A program made the translations under genes and the position numbers. Below, piece after piece: positions 17,390-28,031 of a DNA stretch of 64,000 bases. Within the stretch, counting starts at the first letter, position 1; each line of letters opens with the position of its first letter. Below the pieces are notes generated by a model. The model was not told the origin of the DNA and ran no database searches. It saw only the letters and a program-made list of their open reading frames with translations. Origin of the DNA: Bdellovibrionales bacterium (GTDB lineage: Bacteria; Bdellovibrionota; Bdellovibrionia; Bdellovibrionales; Bdellovibrionaceae); NCBI GenBank assembly GCA_016713585.1, contig JADJOV010000023.1, positions 62,001 to 126,000 on the forward strand, in the 5' to 3' direction.

Positions 17390-18139
17390 CTACTCAGCCT
17401 CGTCTTCGTCATCCGGCTCATCTTTGAGTTCAGGAAGAACCTCTTCAGTGACCTTTGGCGGATTGGCTTTCAAATAGTCTTTGATTTTGAGTGGGTCTGG
17501 AGCCAACAGCAAATACATTTGCTTGCCTTCCATCCGAGGTGAAGACTCAATCATCGCCACGTCATTCACGAAGGCAATGGCCTTATTCATCAAGGCTATT
17601 CCAAGCTCTTGGTGAGCTAGCTCTCGCCCGAGGAAACGCATATTCACCTTCACCTTATCGCCGTTGAGCAAAAATCGTTTGGCGTGCTTCATCTTCGTTT
17701 CAAAGTCATGCTGATCCGTGCGTGGACGCATCTGGATTTCTTTGACAACGACGATCACCTGTTTCTTTCGCGCGGCGGCCGCCTTTTTCTTGTTTTCGTA
17801 TTTATACTTTCCATAATCCATGATCTTGCAAGTCGGCGGCTGAGCCGTCGGCGCAATCTCAATCAAATCCAAACCTTTATCTTCAGCAAGTCTGAGGGCC
17901 CCAGGAACACTCATCACCCCTGCCATTTGGCCATTATCGTCGATCACCCGCACTTGAGGCGCACGGATATCACGATTGACACGAAGGCCATCGCCTTTGT
18001 CTTTCTTGCGATCGCGATCAAAGCGACCACCACCTGGACCACCGTTTCCGGCACCACCACCGCTCGGCCCAAAAGGGCCCGAGGGCGAACTGCTTGGTCC
18101 CATGGGACCTCCGCCTGGTCTTCGTTCAGAATTATTAAT
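17390..18139 (-). CDS. infC: Translation initiation factor IF-3, with AUU start codon
   Basis: IF-3 binds the 30S subunit and ensures start-codon fidelity. The core is clear: RVNRDIRAPQVRVIDDNG, LDLIEIAPTAQPPTCKIMDY, KEIQMRPRTDQHDFETK and GDKVKVNMRFLGRE. An in-frame ATT at 18139 lies six bases after a perfect AAGGAGG (18146-18152), while the first ATG (18103) has no ribosome site. Starting at ATT gives 249 residues with an N-terminal Gly/Pro-rich extension of about 50 residues before the core. AUU initiation of infC is the classic autoregulated arrangement in E. coli. The C-terminus is acidic (DEPDDEDEAE). The thrS stop overlaps its ribosome site. The usual partners rpmI and rplT do not follow. 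Confidence 0.94.
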   Translation of the reverse strand: MNNSERRPGGGPMGPSSSPSGPFGPSGGGAGNGGPGGGRFDRDRKKDKGDGLRVNRDIRAPQVRVIDDNGQMAGVMSVPGALRLAEDKGLDLIEIAPTAQPPTCKIMDYGKYKYENKKKAAAARKKQVIVVVKEIQMRPRTDQHDFETKMKHAKRFLLNGDKVKVNMRFLGRELAHQELGIALMNKAIAFVNDVAMIESSPRMEGKQMYLLLAPDPLKIKDYLKANPPKVTEEVLPELKDEPDDEDEAE

Positions 18140-18145
18140 GGCAAA

Positions 18146-18152
18146 CCTCCTT
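18146..18152 (-). promoter_or_regulatory. Shine-Dalgarno site of infC, decides the AUU start
   Basis: AAGGAGG on the minus strand, overlapping the TAA of thrS and separated by six bases from ATT (18139-18137). No ATG or GTG lies at this spacing. Confidence 0.8.
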
Positions 18153-20087
18153 AGGTCAGCGTTATTTGTAAGCTTCTTGACTGCAGATTTTTCTGAATCT
18201 GCGCAAAAAGAACTTCTCTTGTTAAATCTTGAATATTCGTTCCATCCCGGAGCCTCAAGGAAATCAACTTCTTCTCGGCCTCTTGGTCCCCAATAATAAG
18301 CATATAAGGTATTTTTTGCATTTGGGCTTCACGGATTTTGTAATTGAGTTTTTCTTGGCGACGATCGAAATGCACCCGCACGCCCAAAGCCCGTAAGGCG
18401 AATTCAAGCTCGACGCAATAATCATTCACTCGGTCAGTGACATTCAAGATTTCAACCTGAATAGGACACAGCCAAGGCGGCAAATGCCCCGCCGTATGCT
18501 CTAAGTAGACTCCAATAAATCTCTCGAGAGTGCCAAAAATCGCACGATGAAGCATCACTGGTTTATGTTCTTGATTATCTTCACCGGTATACTTGAGATC
18601 AAAATTAATTGGCAAATTGAAATCACATTGCAATGTCCCTAATTGCCACGGTCGATTCAAGGCATCGACAAACATAATATCTAACTTTGGACCGTAGAAA
18701 GCGCCATCTCCAGGATTTAAAGTATATTGCAGATTATTTTGTTCGAGGGCCTTCATTAAGGCCCCTTCTGCTTGATCCCAAACCTGATCTGAGCCCATGC
18801 GCTTTTCAGGACGGGTCGACAAATAGATCTTATAATTATCCATCCCCATGATCTGATAAACATGATTTAGTAATTTCATAAATGCTGCAATCTCACTCTG
18901 CAGCTGCTCGAGAGTACAAAATATATGAGCATCATCCTGACAAAAAGTTCTCACCCGGGTCAGACCATGCAAGGTCCCTGATTTTTCAAAGCGATGAAGC
19001 CGACCAAAATCAGCCATTCTCAAAGGCAAATCTCGATAAGAGTGCTTGTCCGCAGCAAACATCAAACAGTGGGAAGGACAATTCATGGGCTTCGAAGCAA
19101 AGTCTCTGTCTTCCATCTTTGAAAAGTACATGTTTTCGCGATAGTTCTGATAATGCCCTGACTGATGAAACAAATTGACATCAAAAAACTGAGGCGTGAT
19201 CACCTCTTGATATCCGTGATCCTTGTAAAGCTCCCTCATCAAACGTTGAAGTTCGTTATATATGACGGCGCCCTTACCTGTGAAAAACGGAGCCCCAGGA
19301 GCCAACTCGTGAAACATAAACAGACCGAGTTCCCGCCCCACCTTTCGGTGGTCTCGCTTCTTAGCTTCTTCGAGATTCTTCAAATGTTGTTCTTATTCCT
19401 TTTTGTCGCCAAAGGCCGTTGCGTAAATCCTCTGAAGCATCGGATTTTTTTCGTCCCCACGCCAATAGGCGCCAGCCACAGATAAGAGTTTAAAGGCCTT
19501 AATCTGCCCTGTGCTCTGCACATGGGGTCCTCGACAAAGGTCAAACCAGTCCCCCTGATCATAAATACTTATTGAAGGTGCTTCTTTGAGGTCCCGAATA
19601 ATTTCAACTTTGAATCGTTCGCCCAATTTTTCGAAAATTTGGATCCCTTCCTGCTGCGAGATCTCCCTGCGAACTAAAGGAAAATTGGCGTCGACAATTT
19701 TTTGCATTTCTTTTTCGATTCGCTCGAGATGATCTTCGGTAAAAGCAAATGGGGAATCGAAATCATAAAAAAATCCGTTCTCAATGACTGGTCCAATCGT
19801 AACCTTGACCTCTGGCCATAATCTTTGAACGGCCTGGGCCATCACGTGGGCGGCTGAATGGCGAATGACTTCAACAGCCTCTGGACTTTTGGTGGTCATC
19901 AGCTGAATTTTATCGCCGTCGGAAAGTTTAAAACGTAAATCCTTAATTTCAGGATTTTGATTAACTTTGACGCCCAGCGTCTCTTTAGCCAAACGAGGAC
20001 CTATACCTCAGCGACTTCCAAGGCCGTTGGCGCATGATCAAAAACTTTTACTGACTGGTCCGGGAGGATAATGCGAAATTCTGTCAT
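18151..20087 (-). CDS. thrS: Threonyl-tRNA synthetase, broken by one frameshift and one in-frame TAA
   Basis: The span codes for a full-length enzyme charging tRNA-Thr. An N-terminal TGS domain (MTEFRIILPDQSVKVF, then VAE) is in one frame. After a one-base loss near 20006-20008 (expected A-E-S-I-G-P-R-L-A) the rest continues: editing domain with HSAAHVMAQA, and a catalytic core with RDHRKVG, PMNCPSHC (zinc), RMADFGRLHRFE and an anticodon-binding C-terminus. A TAA at 19393-19395 interrupts KKE-stop-EQHLKNLEEAKKRDHRK without a frame change, where Leu is common. The gene is normally essential, so consensus errors are more likely than decay. It starts 24 bp after actF and its stop overlaps the infC ribosome site. 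Confidence 0.93.
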
Positions 20088-20111
20088 CGCTTCGAGTATA
20101 CAGGATTCATC

Positions 20112-21311
20112 TTAATAGGTCACGTGATGGCTTATAGTTTCAGCAATTCTCGGGTCCCGAAGCGGAACCAAACTGAATTTTTGCATAAAAGTGAACAAAC
20201 CGAGCAGAAAAATGCCTGTAAACCCAGCAAATATTCCGATTTCCCAGAACCCAAATATCACTTGGCCATCGAAAAAGTTAGGATAGACCATCCAATAAAT
20301 ATCTACATACTGCATTATAAGAATCAAAAAGGCCACAGCTGTCACATGCGCATTGTTTCGCTTCCAAGCCCTCGGCAAAAGCGCCAAAAATGGGATAATA
20401 AATCTGAAAATCAACAGACCAAAGGAAATCCCCAACCAACCATTCTGGGATCGCATAATATAGTACTCGGTCTCTTCGGGAATATTTGCGTACCAAATCA
20501 ACATAAACTGAGAAAAGGCAATATAGGCCCAAAAAACAGTAAACCCCTTCATAAACTTGACGACATCGTGCTGATGTTCCTCAGTCAAATAGCCCTTAAC
20601 TAGGCCCTGACTTCGCAAAAATATAATCATCAAAGCAAGCACAGCAAATGTCGCTTGAAACATACCAGAAAAACAATAAATTCCAAAAATGGTACTATAC
20701 CAGCCTGGCATCAGACTCATAATCAGGTCGATACTAAAAAGCGAGAATGACAAAGAAAAAAACAAAATGAACCCAATTGAAAGGCCCACATTTTTGTGGG
20801 TTAAGTTAGCATCCCCAGTTTGATCTTGTTTTATTGAATTCCCAATAATGAACCACTTAAATAAAACCCAGCCTCCACAAAAAATAATCAGCCTCATAAT
20901 AAAAGAACTGGTATTGAGGTAACCGGCCTTCGCAGCAATCAAGGGATTTTCGGCCAAAAATTGAGGATCAGCCCAGGTGTATAGGTTTTTAAACCCCGCC
21001 AAGAGAACCAGCCCGCCCAAAAAATCAAGGGAATAAAGGAGGTCATTGCTTCTGCCAGTCTTCTGACAGACACCGACCAACCCGCCTTTGCCACATGGTT
21101 AACGGCCACAAAAAAAAAGCCCACCCAGTCCTAAACAAGAAAAATAAAAAAAGGCAACAAGGTAGGAGGTCCAAACCCGCTCTGGACTTTTCATCACCCC
21201 AATCGCAAAGGTAATCAAGCCAATGGCCAAAAGCACAATAGCTAAGGTTTTTTGATTTGAACTCGGCTTAAATTGACTAACATGAAGGTCTATATGATTT
21301 GTTGATGCCAT
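20112..21311 (-). CDS. actF: Alternative complex III subunit ActF, with two compensating frameshifts
   Basis: ActF is a polytopic subunit of the quinol:electron-acceptor oxidoreductase ACIII. Three frames must be joined. The first covers MASTNHIDLHVSQFKPSS to YFSCLGLGGLF. The second starts at FVAVNHVAKAGWSVSVRRLAEAM, the family's conserved motif. The third starts at LGGLVLLAGFKNLYTWADP and runs to the end. The breaks are a 9-base A run at 21110-21118 (one base too many) and a 6-base A run at 21019-21024 (one too few). Corrected, the product is about 399 residues with some ten membrane helices. It is last in actABCDEF. Confidence 0.88.
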
Positions 21312-21317
21312 GAATAC

Positions 21318-21866
21318 CTACTTTGACTCTTTTTGAAGATGACGAACATAGTTAACAACTTGCCAACGGTATTGCTGAGGAATGTGGGACGCATAAGCCC
21401 CCATCAATCCCCGCCCCATGGTGATCAAATGGAAGAGCTCGGCATCATTCCAACCGCGAATTTTCTCTGACAAGAGGGTCGGTGGCTTTAGAACCATCAT
21501 GGCAGCAATCGAAGACTTTTCACCCCCCTCGCCTTTCGTTCCATGACAAAGTAGGCAATTGGTTTCGTAATATTTCTGCCCAACCATCAGAGTTCCAGGG
21601 GACATATCACCTGCCAAAGGATTCTTGAGCTCCTTAGCTGCTTTATCCATCTCTGCCGCCTTATACGGGTACGGTGCATATCCCACCCGAACTGTATTTT
21701 CAGGAGGTAATCTGTTCCCACTTTGATTGGGAGCACCCTCGTCCAATCGCTGGGACTTAACACCTGGGGTTACCATCATATCCTGCACCAACTCCACATT
21801 TGGCTGCTTCTTGTCCGAGCAGGAAAGTGCAGTCAAAGTCAGTGTTAAAATCAAAAACTTCTTCAT
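21318..21866 (-). CDS. actE: Alternative complex III subunit ActE, cytochrome c lipoprotein
   Basis: The start at 21866 gives MKKFLILTLTLTALSC, a lipoprotein signal with Cys lipidation; it lies one base after the actD stop codon, so the genes are coupled. The mature domain has one haem site, CLLCH in YYETNCLLCHGTKGEGG, and the candidate Met ligand in ITMGRGLMGAY. It is a mono-haem subunit of ACIII in the periplasm, passing electrons on from ActA/ActB. The length of about 182 residues and its place between actD and actF fit the family. Confidence 0.9.
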   Translation of the reverse strand: MKKFLILTLTLTALSCSDKKQPNVELVQDMMVTPGVKSQRLDEGAPNQSGNRLPPENTVRVGYAPYPYKAAEMDKAAKELKNPLAGDMSPGTLMVGQKYYETNCLLCHGTKGEGGEKSSIAAMMVLKPPTLLSEKIRGWNDAELFHLITMGRGLMGAYASHIPQQYRWQVVNYVRHLQKESK

Positions 21867-21867
21867 T

Positions 21868-22392
21868 CTAGTACTCCGCCACTTTCTTAACTTCACTGGC
21901 ACCCAACTCATTTAGAATTTTTGTCAATTGGGCCGCATCATATCCCTTATCATCTTCTGGAACATAGATCGCAAATTTATGGGAGGTCAAATCGGGATCG
22001 ATATCTGGAGGATTGTGATGAGGCAAGCGGCAGTGATAAACCAATGCCGCCACAGAACTCAGCGCCGCGAATAATACTGTCAGCTCAAAAACAATTGGAA
22101 TAAATGCCGGCAGACTAAACAATGGCTTGCCTCCAACATTAATGGGCCAGTCGACAACCGACGTCCACCATGTGAGCCACAATCCAAAGGAGCAACCAAA
22201 CAATCCTGCCACAAAAGTGACATAGGGAATAGAAGACCGGCTAATACCACAAGCCTCTTCCATTCCGTGGACAGGATAGGGTGAGATCGCTTCGAATTTC
22301 AGAAATCCCATCTCTCGTATTTTTCGAGCAGCCACTAAGACCTGGGTCTCTTCGAGAAAAATTCCTGCGATACCGCCAACCTTACGCGACAT
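21868..22392 (-). CDS. actD: Alternative complex III subunit ActD (DUF3341)
   Basis: A 174-residue protein matching DUF3341: GGIAGIFLEETQVLVAARKI, YPVHGMEEACGI, two membrane helices (VTFVAGLFGCSFGLWLTWW and IPIVFELTVLFAALSSV), then LPHHNPPDIDP and a C-terminal DAAQLTKILNELGA. It is a membrane-anchored accessory subunit of ACIII without cofactors. Its ATG overlaps the last base of actC. Confidence 0.92.
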   Translation of the reverse strand: MSRKVGGIAGIFLEETQVLVAARKIREMGFLKFEAISPYPVHGMEEACGISRSSIPYVTFVAGLFGCSFGLWLTWWTSVVDWPINVGGKPLFSLPAFIPIVFELTVLFAALSSVAALVYHCRLPHHNPPDIDPDLTSHKFAIYVPEDDKGYDAAQLTKILNELGASEVKKVAEY

Positions 22393-23762
22393 TAGTGACC
22401 TCCATGTTTGCCGTCTTGATCATCTCGGCCGACATTCATAACGGGCTTGATCTCAGCAATTGAAATCGCTGGAAAGACCCGCAGATAAAGTAGAAACAAT
22501 GTCAAAAACATTCCGAAGCTTCCAAATAAAACGGCACCATCCCAAAAGCTCCAGGCGTACATTCCCCAGTTCGATGGTAAAAAATCCCGATGCAAGGAAG
22601 TCACTGTGATCACAAAACGCTCAAACCACATTCCGATATTCACAAAAATACTGACGACGAACATCACTGGAATCGTGCGCCGAGCCCATCGAAACCAAAA
22701 GATCTGCGGAATGATGACGTTACAACTAACCATGACCCAGTAGGCCCAGCCATAAGGTCCAAAAGCTCTATTTACGAATACAAATCTCTCGTATTGATTG
22801 CCAGAGTACCAAGCAATAAAAAATTCCGCTGCATAGGCATAACCCACCATCAAGCCAGTGGTCATAATAATCTTATTCATGACCTCCATATGATCGATTG
22901 TGATGTAATCCTTGAATTGAGGAAATCCAATTCGGACCAAAGTCATCAACGTGACCACCATGGCGAAGCCAGAAAAAATTGCGCCAGCCACAAAATAGGG
23001 TGGAAAAATTGTCGTGTGCCAGCCTGGAAGACCCGCCACCGCAAAGTCGAAAGAGACGATGGTGTGAACAGAGAGAACCAGAGGAGTCGAAAGACCTGCG
23101 AGCAATAAGTAAAGAATTTCATAGTGGGACCAATTGCGAGCAGTTCCACGCCAACCCAAGGAGAGAATGCCGTATATCTGCTTACGAATTTTATTTTTTG
23201 CCCGATCCTTGATCGTTGCAAAATCAGGAACCATTCCGATGTACCAAAAAATAATAGAAACAGTCGCGTAAGTTGAAACTGCGAATACATCCCAAAGCAA
23301 TGGTGACCTAAAATTCACCCAAAGTGGACCCCGTTGATTTGGATAAGGGAAAAGCCAAAAATCCAGCCAAGGTCGACCCGTATGTAAGAGTGGAAAAAGC
23401 CCTGCAGTCATCACCGCAAAAACAGTCATGGCCTCGGCCGTTCTGGCCACCGAAGTTCTCCATTTCTGGCGGAATAAAAATAATATGGCAGAGATCAAAG
23501 TTCCAGCATGCCCGATTCCGATCCAAAAGACGAAGGTCACAATCATCGTACCCCAGGCAATCGGATGATTCACACCCAACAGGCCCATACCGTAAGCCAT
23601 AACCATCCCAAGGGTGATCATATAGAAAATCAGCATGGTCTTTGCTGTTAGGAACAAGCCCACCCAACCCTTCCCAGGCAAGGTCTCAACTGGGGCACAA
23701 ATATCATCGGTGATATCTTTGAGAGATTTATCTCCAAGAATGAGTTGATTTCTCTTAATCAT
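22392..23762 (-). CDS. actC: Alternative complex III subunit ActC, NrfD-like quinol-binding membrane subunit
   Basis: A 456-residue protein with about ten transmembrane helices, of the NrfD/PsrC type. Family features are IGIGHAGTLISAILFLFRQKWR, EAMTVFAVMTAGLFPLLHTGR and NYRSPLLWDVFA-like RSPLLWDVFA. It is the quinol-oxidising subunit and may take part in proton translocation. The ATG overlaps the actB stop by 4 bp. The frame is intact. Confidence 0.94.
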   Translation of the reverse strand: MIKRNQLILGDKSLKDITDDICAPVETLPGKGWVGLFLTAKTMLIFYMITLGMVMAYGMGLLGVNHPIAWGTMIVTFVFWIGIGHAGTLISAILFLFRQKWRTSVARTAEAMTVFAVMTAGLFPLLHTGRPWLDFWLFPYPNQRGPLWVNFRSPLLWDVFAVSTYATVSIIFWYIGMVPDFATIKDRAKNKIRKQIYGILSLGWRGTARNWSHYEILYLLLAGLSTPLVLSVHTIVSFDFAVAGLPGWHTTIFPPYFVAGAIFSGFAMVVTLMTLVRIGFPQFKDYITIDHMEVMNKIIMTTGLMVGYAYAAEFFIAWYSGNQYERFVFVNRAFGPYGWAYWVMVSCNVIIPQIFWFRWARRTIPVMFVVSIFVNIGMWFERFVITVTSLHRDFLPSNWGMYAWSFWDGAVLFGSFGMFLTLFLLYLRVFPAISIAEIKPVMNVGRDDQDGKHGGH

Positions 23763-26700
23763 GAATGCTCTCCGCCTTTGTCGTTATTTCGGATCTTGCT
23801 CAAATAGCGAACGGCCGGGGCCGCATGCCACTCCTCAAGAAGGGCGTATCCTCTTTCATCTTTCATCATTTGAGAGACCGCGCTCTTCGGATCGTTCGTG
23901 TCGCCGAAAACGATCGCATCGGCCGGACAGGCCACCTGGCAGGCGGTCTTAATTTCGCCATCTCTGAGAGGTCTCCCCTCGAGTTTGGCCTTGTTCTTCC
24001 CGTCCTTAATTCTCTGAACGCAGAATGTACATTTCTCCATCACCCCTCGAACCCGCGGCGTGACATCTGGATTTAATGCTAAATTCAGTGGTTTCTCAGT
24101 CAATTTTGCGTAACTAAACCAATTGAACCTTCGCACTTTATAGGGACAGTTATTCGAGCAGTATCTGGTTCCAACACAGCGATTGTAGACCATTTCATTG
24201 AGGCCTTCATTACTGTGAACGGTCGCCAAGACAGGGCAAACAGACTCGCAAGGAGCATTGTCACAGTGCTGACACATAACTGGCTGAAAAACGGTCTCTG
24301 GAGATTCAGGCGTGCCTGAATAATAGCGATCGATCCTAATCCAGTGCATCTCCCGACCCTGTAAAACATATTTTTTCCAACCGCTGGATAGTTATTCTCT
24401 GAATGACAAGCAATCATACCAGAAGAGCAGCCGGTGCAGGAGTTCAGATCGACGCCCATTCCCCACTTGTGCCCATCATAGGCATGACCCGACCAAATAT
24501 TCCAAATATGGTGCTTATGAATGTTAGCATCTTTTTGTTTAAGATAATCTTTAAGGGTCGCTTCAACTACAATCTGGCGTCCCTCCATCGAGTGGTGGCC
24601 TTGGGTGCAGGCGAGGTCCACGATCTTACCTGTCGCCGTGAGTGTTGCAGCCATCCCAGAGGCTAAAATGGAATCACCTTTTACATTTATCAATTCATAG
24701 GCGTTTTGACCAATTCCATTAGCAATTTTCCCTGCCTTGGTTCGACCATAGCCCACGGGAATAGCAAGCACACTATCGTGAAGACCTGGCTGAATATGCA
24801 CAGGTAAGGTCTGCTTAGTGGCACCCACCGTCACCTCAACAAGCGCACCTTCTTTAAGTTTGTTCTTTTCTGCCGTTGCCAAAGATAGACAGACATAATT
24901 ATCCCAAGTAATTTTTGTCATGACATCTGGAAGCTCATGGAGCCAGCTTATATTTGACTGGGTCCCATCCCCCAACTGCACAGTCGGATAAAGAACGACT
25001 TCGTAACCAGAAGAAGCTTCTTGCGAAGTTGTTTGCGAAGGTATTTTTAATTGAGTGAAGGCCTCGGTTTTAAAGGTCCGAGCAGTTGAATCCTTCTGAC
25101 TACCGACGTATCCGTCTTGAAGGGCCTGGCCCCAAAACACCTCGAAAGAGGTCCCGGTCTTACCAGCCGCCTTAACCGCCGCTGGAAAAATTTCTTCCTT
25201 CCAGAAGTTTTTCAAATAATCATAAAAGGTTTCATAATCAAGTAATCGCTTAGGACCTTGCTTTGCCAAATAGGCCCAGGTCATCAAACTCAATTGAACA
25301 GATCTTGTGTCATACATGGGCCTGATCGTCGGCTGTTGAATCGTATAAACACCGGCCACGGTTTCAGCATCACCCCAGGTTTCCATCGCGTGGTTATCAG
25401 GAATAATATAATGAGCGTGATCGCCCGTTTCATCCAACCGATCACCCGTATAGATAACCATCTCGACTTTCTTCAAAGCCTCAACAAATCCGCTGGAGCT
25501 CGGGAGCCCATAACCTGGATTCGTCCCGTGAATAATCAAAGTTTTTACTTTTCCAGCTTGCATATCACCGATTAAGCGGACCATCTCAGAACCGGAGGCA
25601 AGTAAGCCTGGGTTTCCACTCTTGCCAAGCACAGTCTTGCCATCGTTTTCGAGGACTGAATTCAGAAAATTAACAGCAACTTGTAAAGCCTGCTGGTTTG
25701 CCGTCAGCGTCTGCAACCCACCAGCCAAAACGAGAGAGCGACCGCGATGATCCCAAAGATCTGAGGCCAGCTTCTTCCAGAGAGCCGCATCCACACCCAG
25801 CTGCTGAGCGGCCTGTGAGTACGGCGCAAGTTGAGTTTTTACGGCTGAATTATTGGCAAACGATGACTTCCCCTGAACCACAACGATCTCATGAAGAAGC
25901 CCCATCACCACAGACAATTGCTGACTCGGCTTAATCTTAAAGCGAATATCCGAATTCGCACCAGTCAGGGAATAATTTGAATCAAAAGAAATCAAACGAC
26001 TCATCTGACTGATATTTCTTCGCACTTTAGCAAATTGTTTTGTAAATGCCACCGGCTGCAACCAGGTCCCCGAAAAGTCAGCATCGACAGCGACAATTAT
26101 CTGGGCTTGGTCGATGCGGTACTGCGGAACTAAAGCTTCGCCGTAACAGGCTTTTTGCCCCTCACGAATTTCTTCATGAGATAAAGGCTCCCAGGTCACA
26201 TGTTGACCAGCGAAGGCCTGACAAAATTCACGAACGACGGACCGAGTGGCTGGACTACTCAGAGACCCAGTCAAAACGACAACACTGCCGCGCTTAAGCT
26301 GGGCCGTCACCTTGTCATCCATCTCTTCCCATTTGACGGGAATAGTATCTTTGTTAGATCGTTTCTCGTTGAAAAGATTCTTGCGTGGTCCTTGCAGGCG
26401 CTCAGGATCATAAAGACTCAAAAGACTGGCCTGAGCCCGAGACGAAATACCACCCAAATTGAGAGGATGAGATGGATTTCCTTCAACCTTAATCGGACGT
26501 CCTTCGCGGGTTTTTACCAATAGGCCGAGAACCTCAGATCCATCAAAATGGGATGAAGTATAAAAGTTCGGAACTGTGAGCGTCACCTCTTCAGGCTGAC
26601 TGTTGTAAGGAACAATTTTTTGTACTGGACGTCGAATGCAACCAGCTGTGGATAGAGCCAAGGAGGCCCCCATCAGCTTCAAAAACTCTCGTCGCCCCCA

Positions 26701-26835
26701 ACCATCATTATCATTCCCATCTTCACTCTGAAGGGGTGACGACGTAAATTCCTGACTCGCCAATTTCATAAAGTCAGGATTTTGCTGGTAGTGCTCAAGA
26801 CTGAGCCAGTATTTAGTGTCTCTCTCAATATTCAT
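23759..26835 (-). CDS. actB: Alternative complex III subunit ActB (molybdopterin-like plus 4Fe-4S), one frameshift
   Basis: The product has about 1,020 residues. A twin-arginine-like signal (WGRREFLKLMGASLALSTAGC) is followed by a large molybdopterin-oxidoreductase-like domain, which in ACIII lacks the cofactor, and a ferredoxin-like domain. The latter has CTGCSSGMIACHSENN, CQHCDNAPCESVCP, CVGTRYCSNNCPY and CTFCVQR with ACQVACPADA. The frame breaks near 24362-24376: one frame ends GKNMFYRVGRC and the other resumes GREMHWIRIDRY, a one-base loss. A strong ribosome site (AAGGAA) precedes an ATG about 50 bp upstream of the listed start, in another frame, so the N-terminus may also be affected. 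Confidence 0.9.
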
Positions 26836-26916
26836 TCTTGCGTTTTCTTTCCCTGATCGCCATGCATTTGTTCAGACATAATTTCCTTATCTTCTCGTCA
26901 GCGAATTACAAAAATA

Positions 26917-27456
26917 TTAATTATGGCAAGTCGTACAATTTAAAGGCGCCTTATTCTCTGGCTGGCGATGGCAATTCACACACCACCCCATGGATAAATC
27001 AGAAAACTGGGACACCTTGGACATAGTTTCAATAGGTCCATGACAAGTTTGGCAATTCACACCCCTCAGAATATGCGCGGAGTGATTAAACTGAACATGA
27101 TCAGGCAACATATGAACCTTGACCCACTGAATGGACTGCCCTTTTTCATAGGCCTCTTTGAGCTTCACGATAAAAGGGGATTCGACTCTCACCTGAATGT
27201 GGCAATTCATGCAGGTAGAAAGCGAAGGAATATTTGCCGCCTTCGAACGTTCAACCTGATTATGGCAATACTGACATTGGATTTGGTGCTTACCCACATG
27301 AATCGAATGATCAAAAGGAAGAGGCTGCTCTGGCTCATGTCCCTTATTGTATCCCCAGCCTGGCTGAAATTTGCACCCAGGAAGCTGGAAGGTTATATAA
27401 ATAAGGCCAACTGCTAAAAGGCCTCCCACTAGATATCGAAAAAGTTGACGAAGCAT
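26917..27456 (-). CDS. actA: Alternative complex III subunit ActA, pentahaem cytochrome c
   Basis: A 179-residue protein with one N-terminal membrane anchor (FRYLVGGLLAVGLIYITFQL) and five haem-binding CXXCH motifs: CQYCH, CMNCH, CQTCH, CVNCH and CTTCH. The first gene of the operon, it feeds electrons within ACIII in the periplasm. The five haems match the ActA subunits of other bacteria. No cytochrome oxidase (cox) genes follow the operon in this window. Confidence 0.92.
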   Translation of the reverse strand: MLRQLFRYLVGGLLAVGLIYITFQLPGCKFQPGWGYNKGHEPEQPLPFDHSIHVGKHQIQCQYCHNQVERSKAANIPSLSTCMNCHIQVRVESPFIVKLKEAYEKGQSIQWVKVHMLPDHVQFNHSAHILRGVNCQTCHGPIETMSKVSQFSDLSMGWCVNCHRQPENKAPLNCTTCHN

Positions 27457-27938
27457 GTTTTGTTATCGCCCCTGTTCAAAAAAAAAATTTTGACTGACTT
27501 TTCTAAATTTGGCCATACTTTAAAGACAGAACTGATGTGTTGGCAACAATTAAGTCATTTGTGGTTTTGTGATTTCCTGTTTTTTTGTGGGCCCTGTTTT
27601 TCGTCGGAGATATGCTTAAGTCATAAGCAAATCACTATATCCAATCGCATCTCTCGACTCGTAGAGCCCCACTCAAAATTCGAGTGGATCTCCATTTTTC
27701 GTGGTTCTATGATCAAGGACACTTTTTTTGAACTGATGGCGCATCGTATTATCCCCTCGCCCTAAAAAGATCTTTTGGACAACTAGTCCAAAATTTCAGA
27801 TCCACTCCTTCAAAAAAAACCTGAAGAAAGAGGCTCCACAGTCATTGAGCTCATTGCTTAAAAACAGTGATGTGTCTTTCTCGTTTGAGACAAAGGGATC
27901 GTGAAAATAGTATCGCTAGGGCTTCCTCTGTTCAGATC

Positions 27939-27980
27939 ATACCTTATACCTTATACCTTGTACCTTGTACCGTATACCTA
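27939..27980. repeat. 7-bp tandem repeat, six copies (RTACCTT)
   Basis: ATACCTT three times, then GTACCTT, GTACCGT and ATACCTA, end to end. Imperfect copies are on the 3' side. Confidence 0.85.
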
Positions 27981-28031
27981 GATCTGAGCCTTGGTTTTGG
28001 TTGGTTTTGGTTTGGGTTTGGTTGCATCTGG

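Noticed and set aside
20124..20603. 159-codon plus-strand ORF across actF
   Set aside because: Antisense shadow of a membrane-protein gene; composition reflects the complementary strand.
21019..21118. Programmed ribosomal frameshifting in actF
   Set aside because: Two opposite shifts in plain homopolymers, and the same defect in many unrelated genes, favour sequence errors.
27445..27765. 106-codon ORF divergent from actA
   Set aside because: Starts inside actA on the other strand, unusual composition, no recognisable domain.
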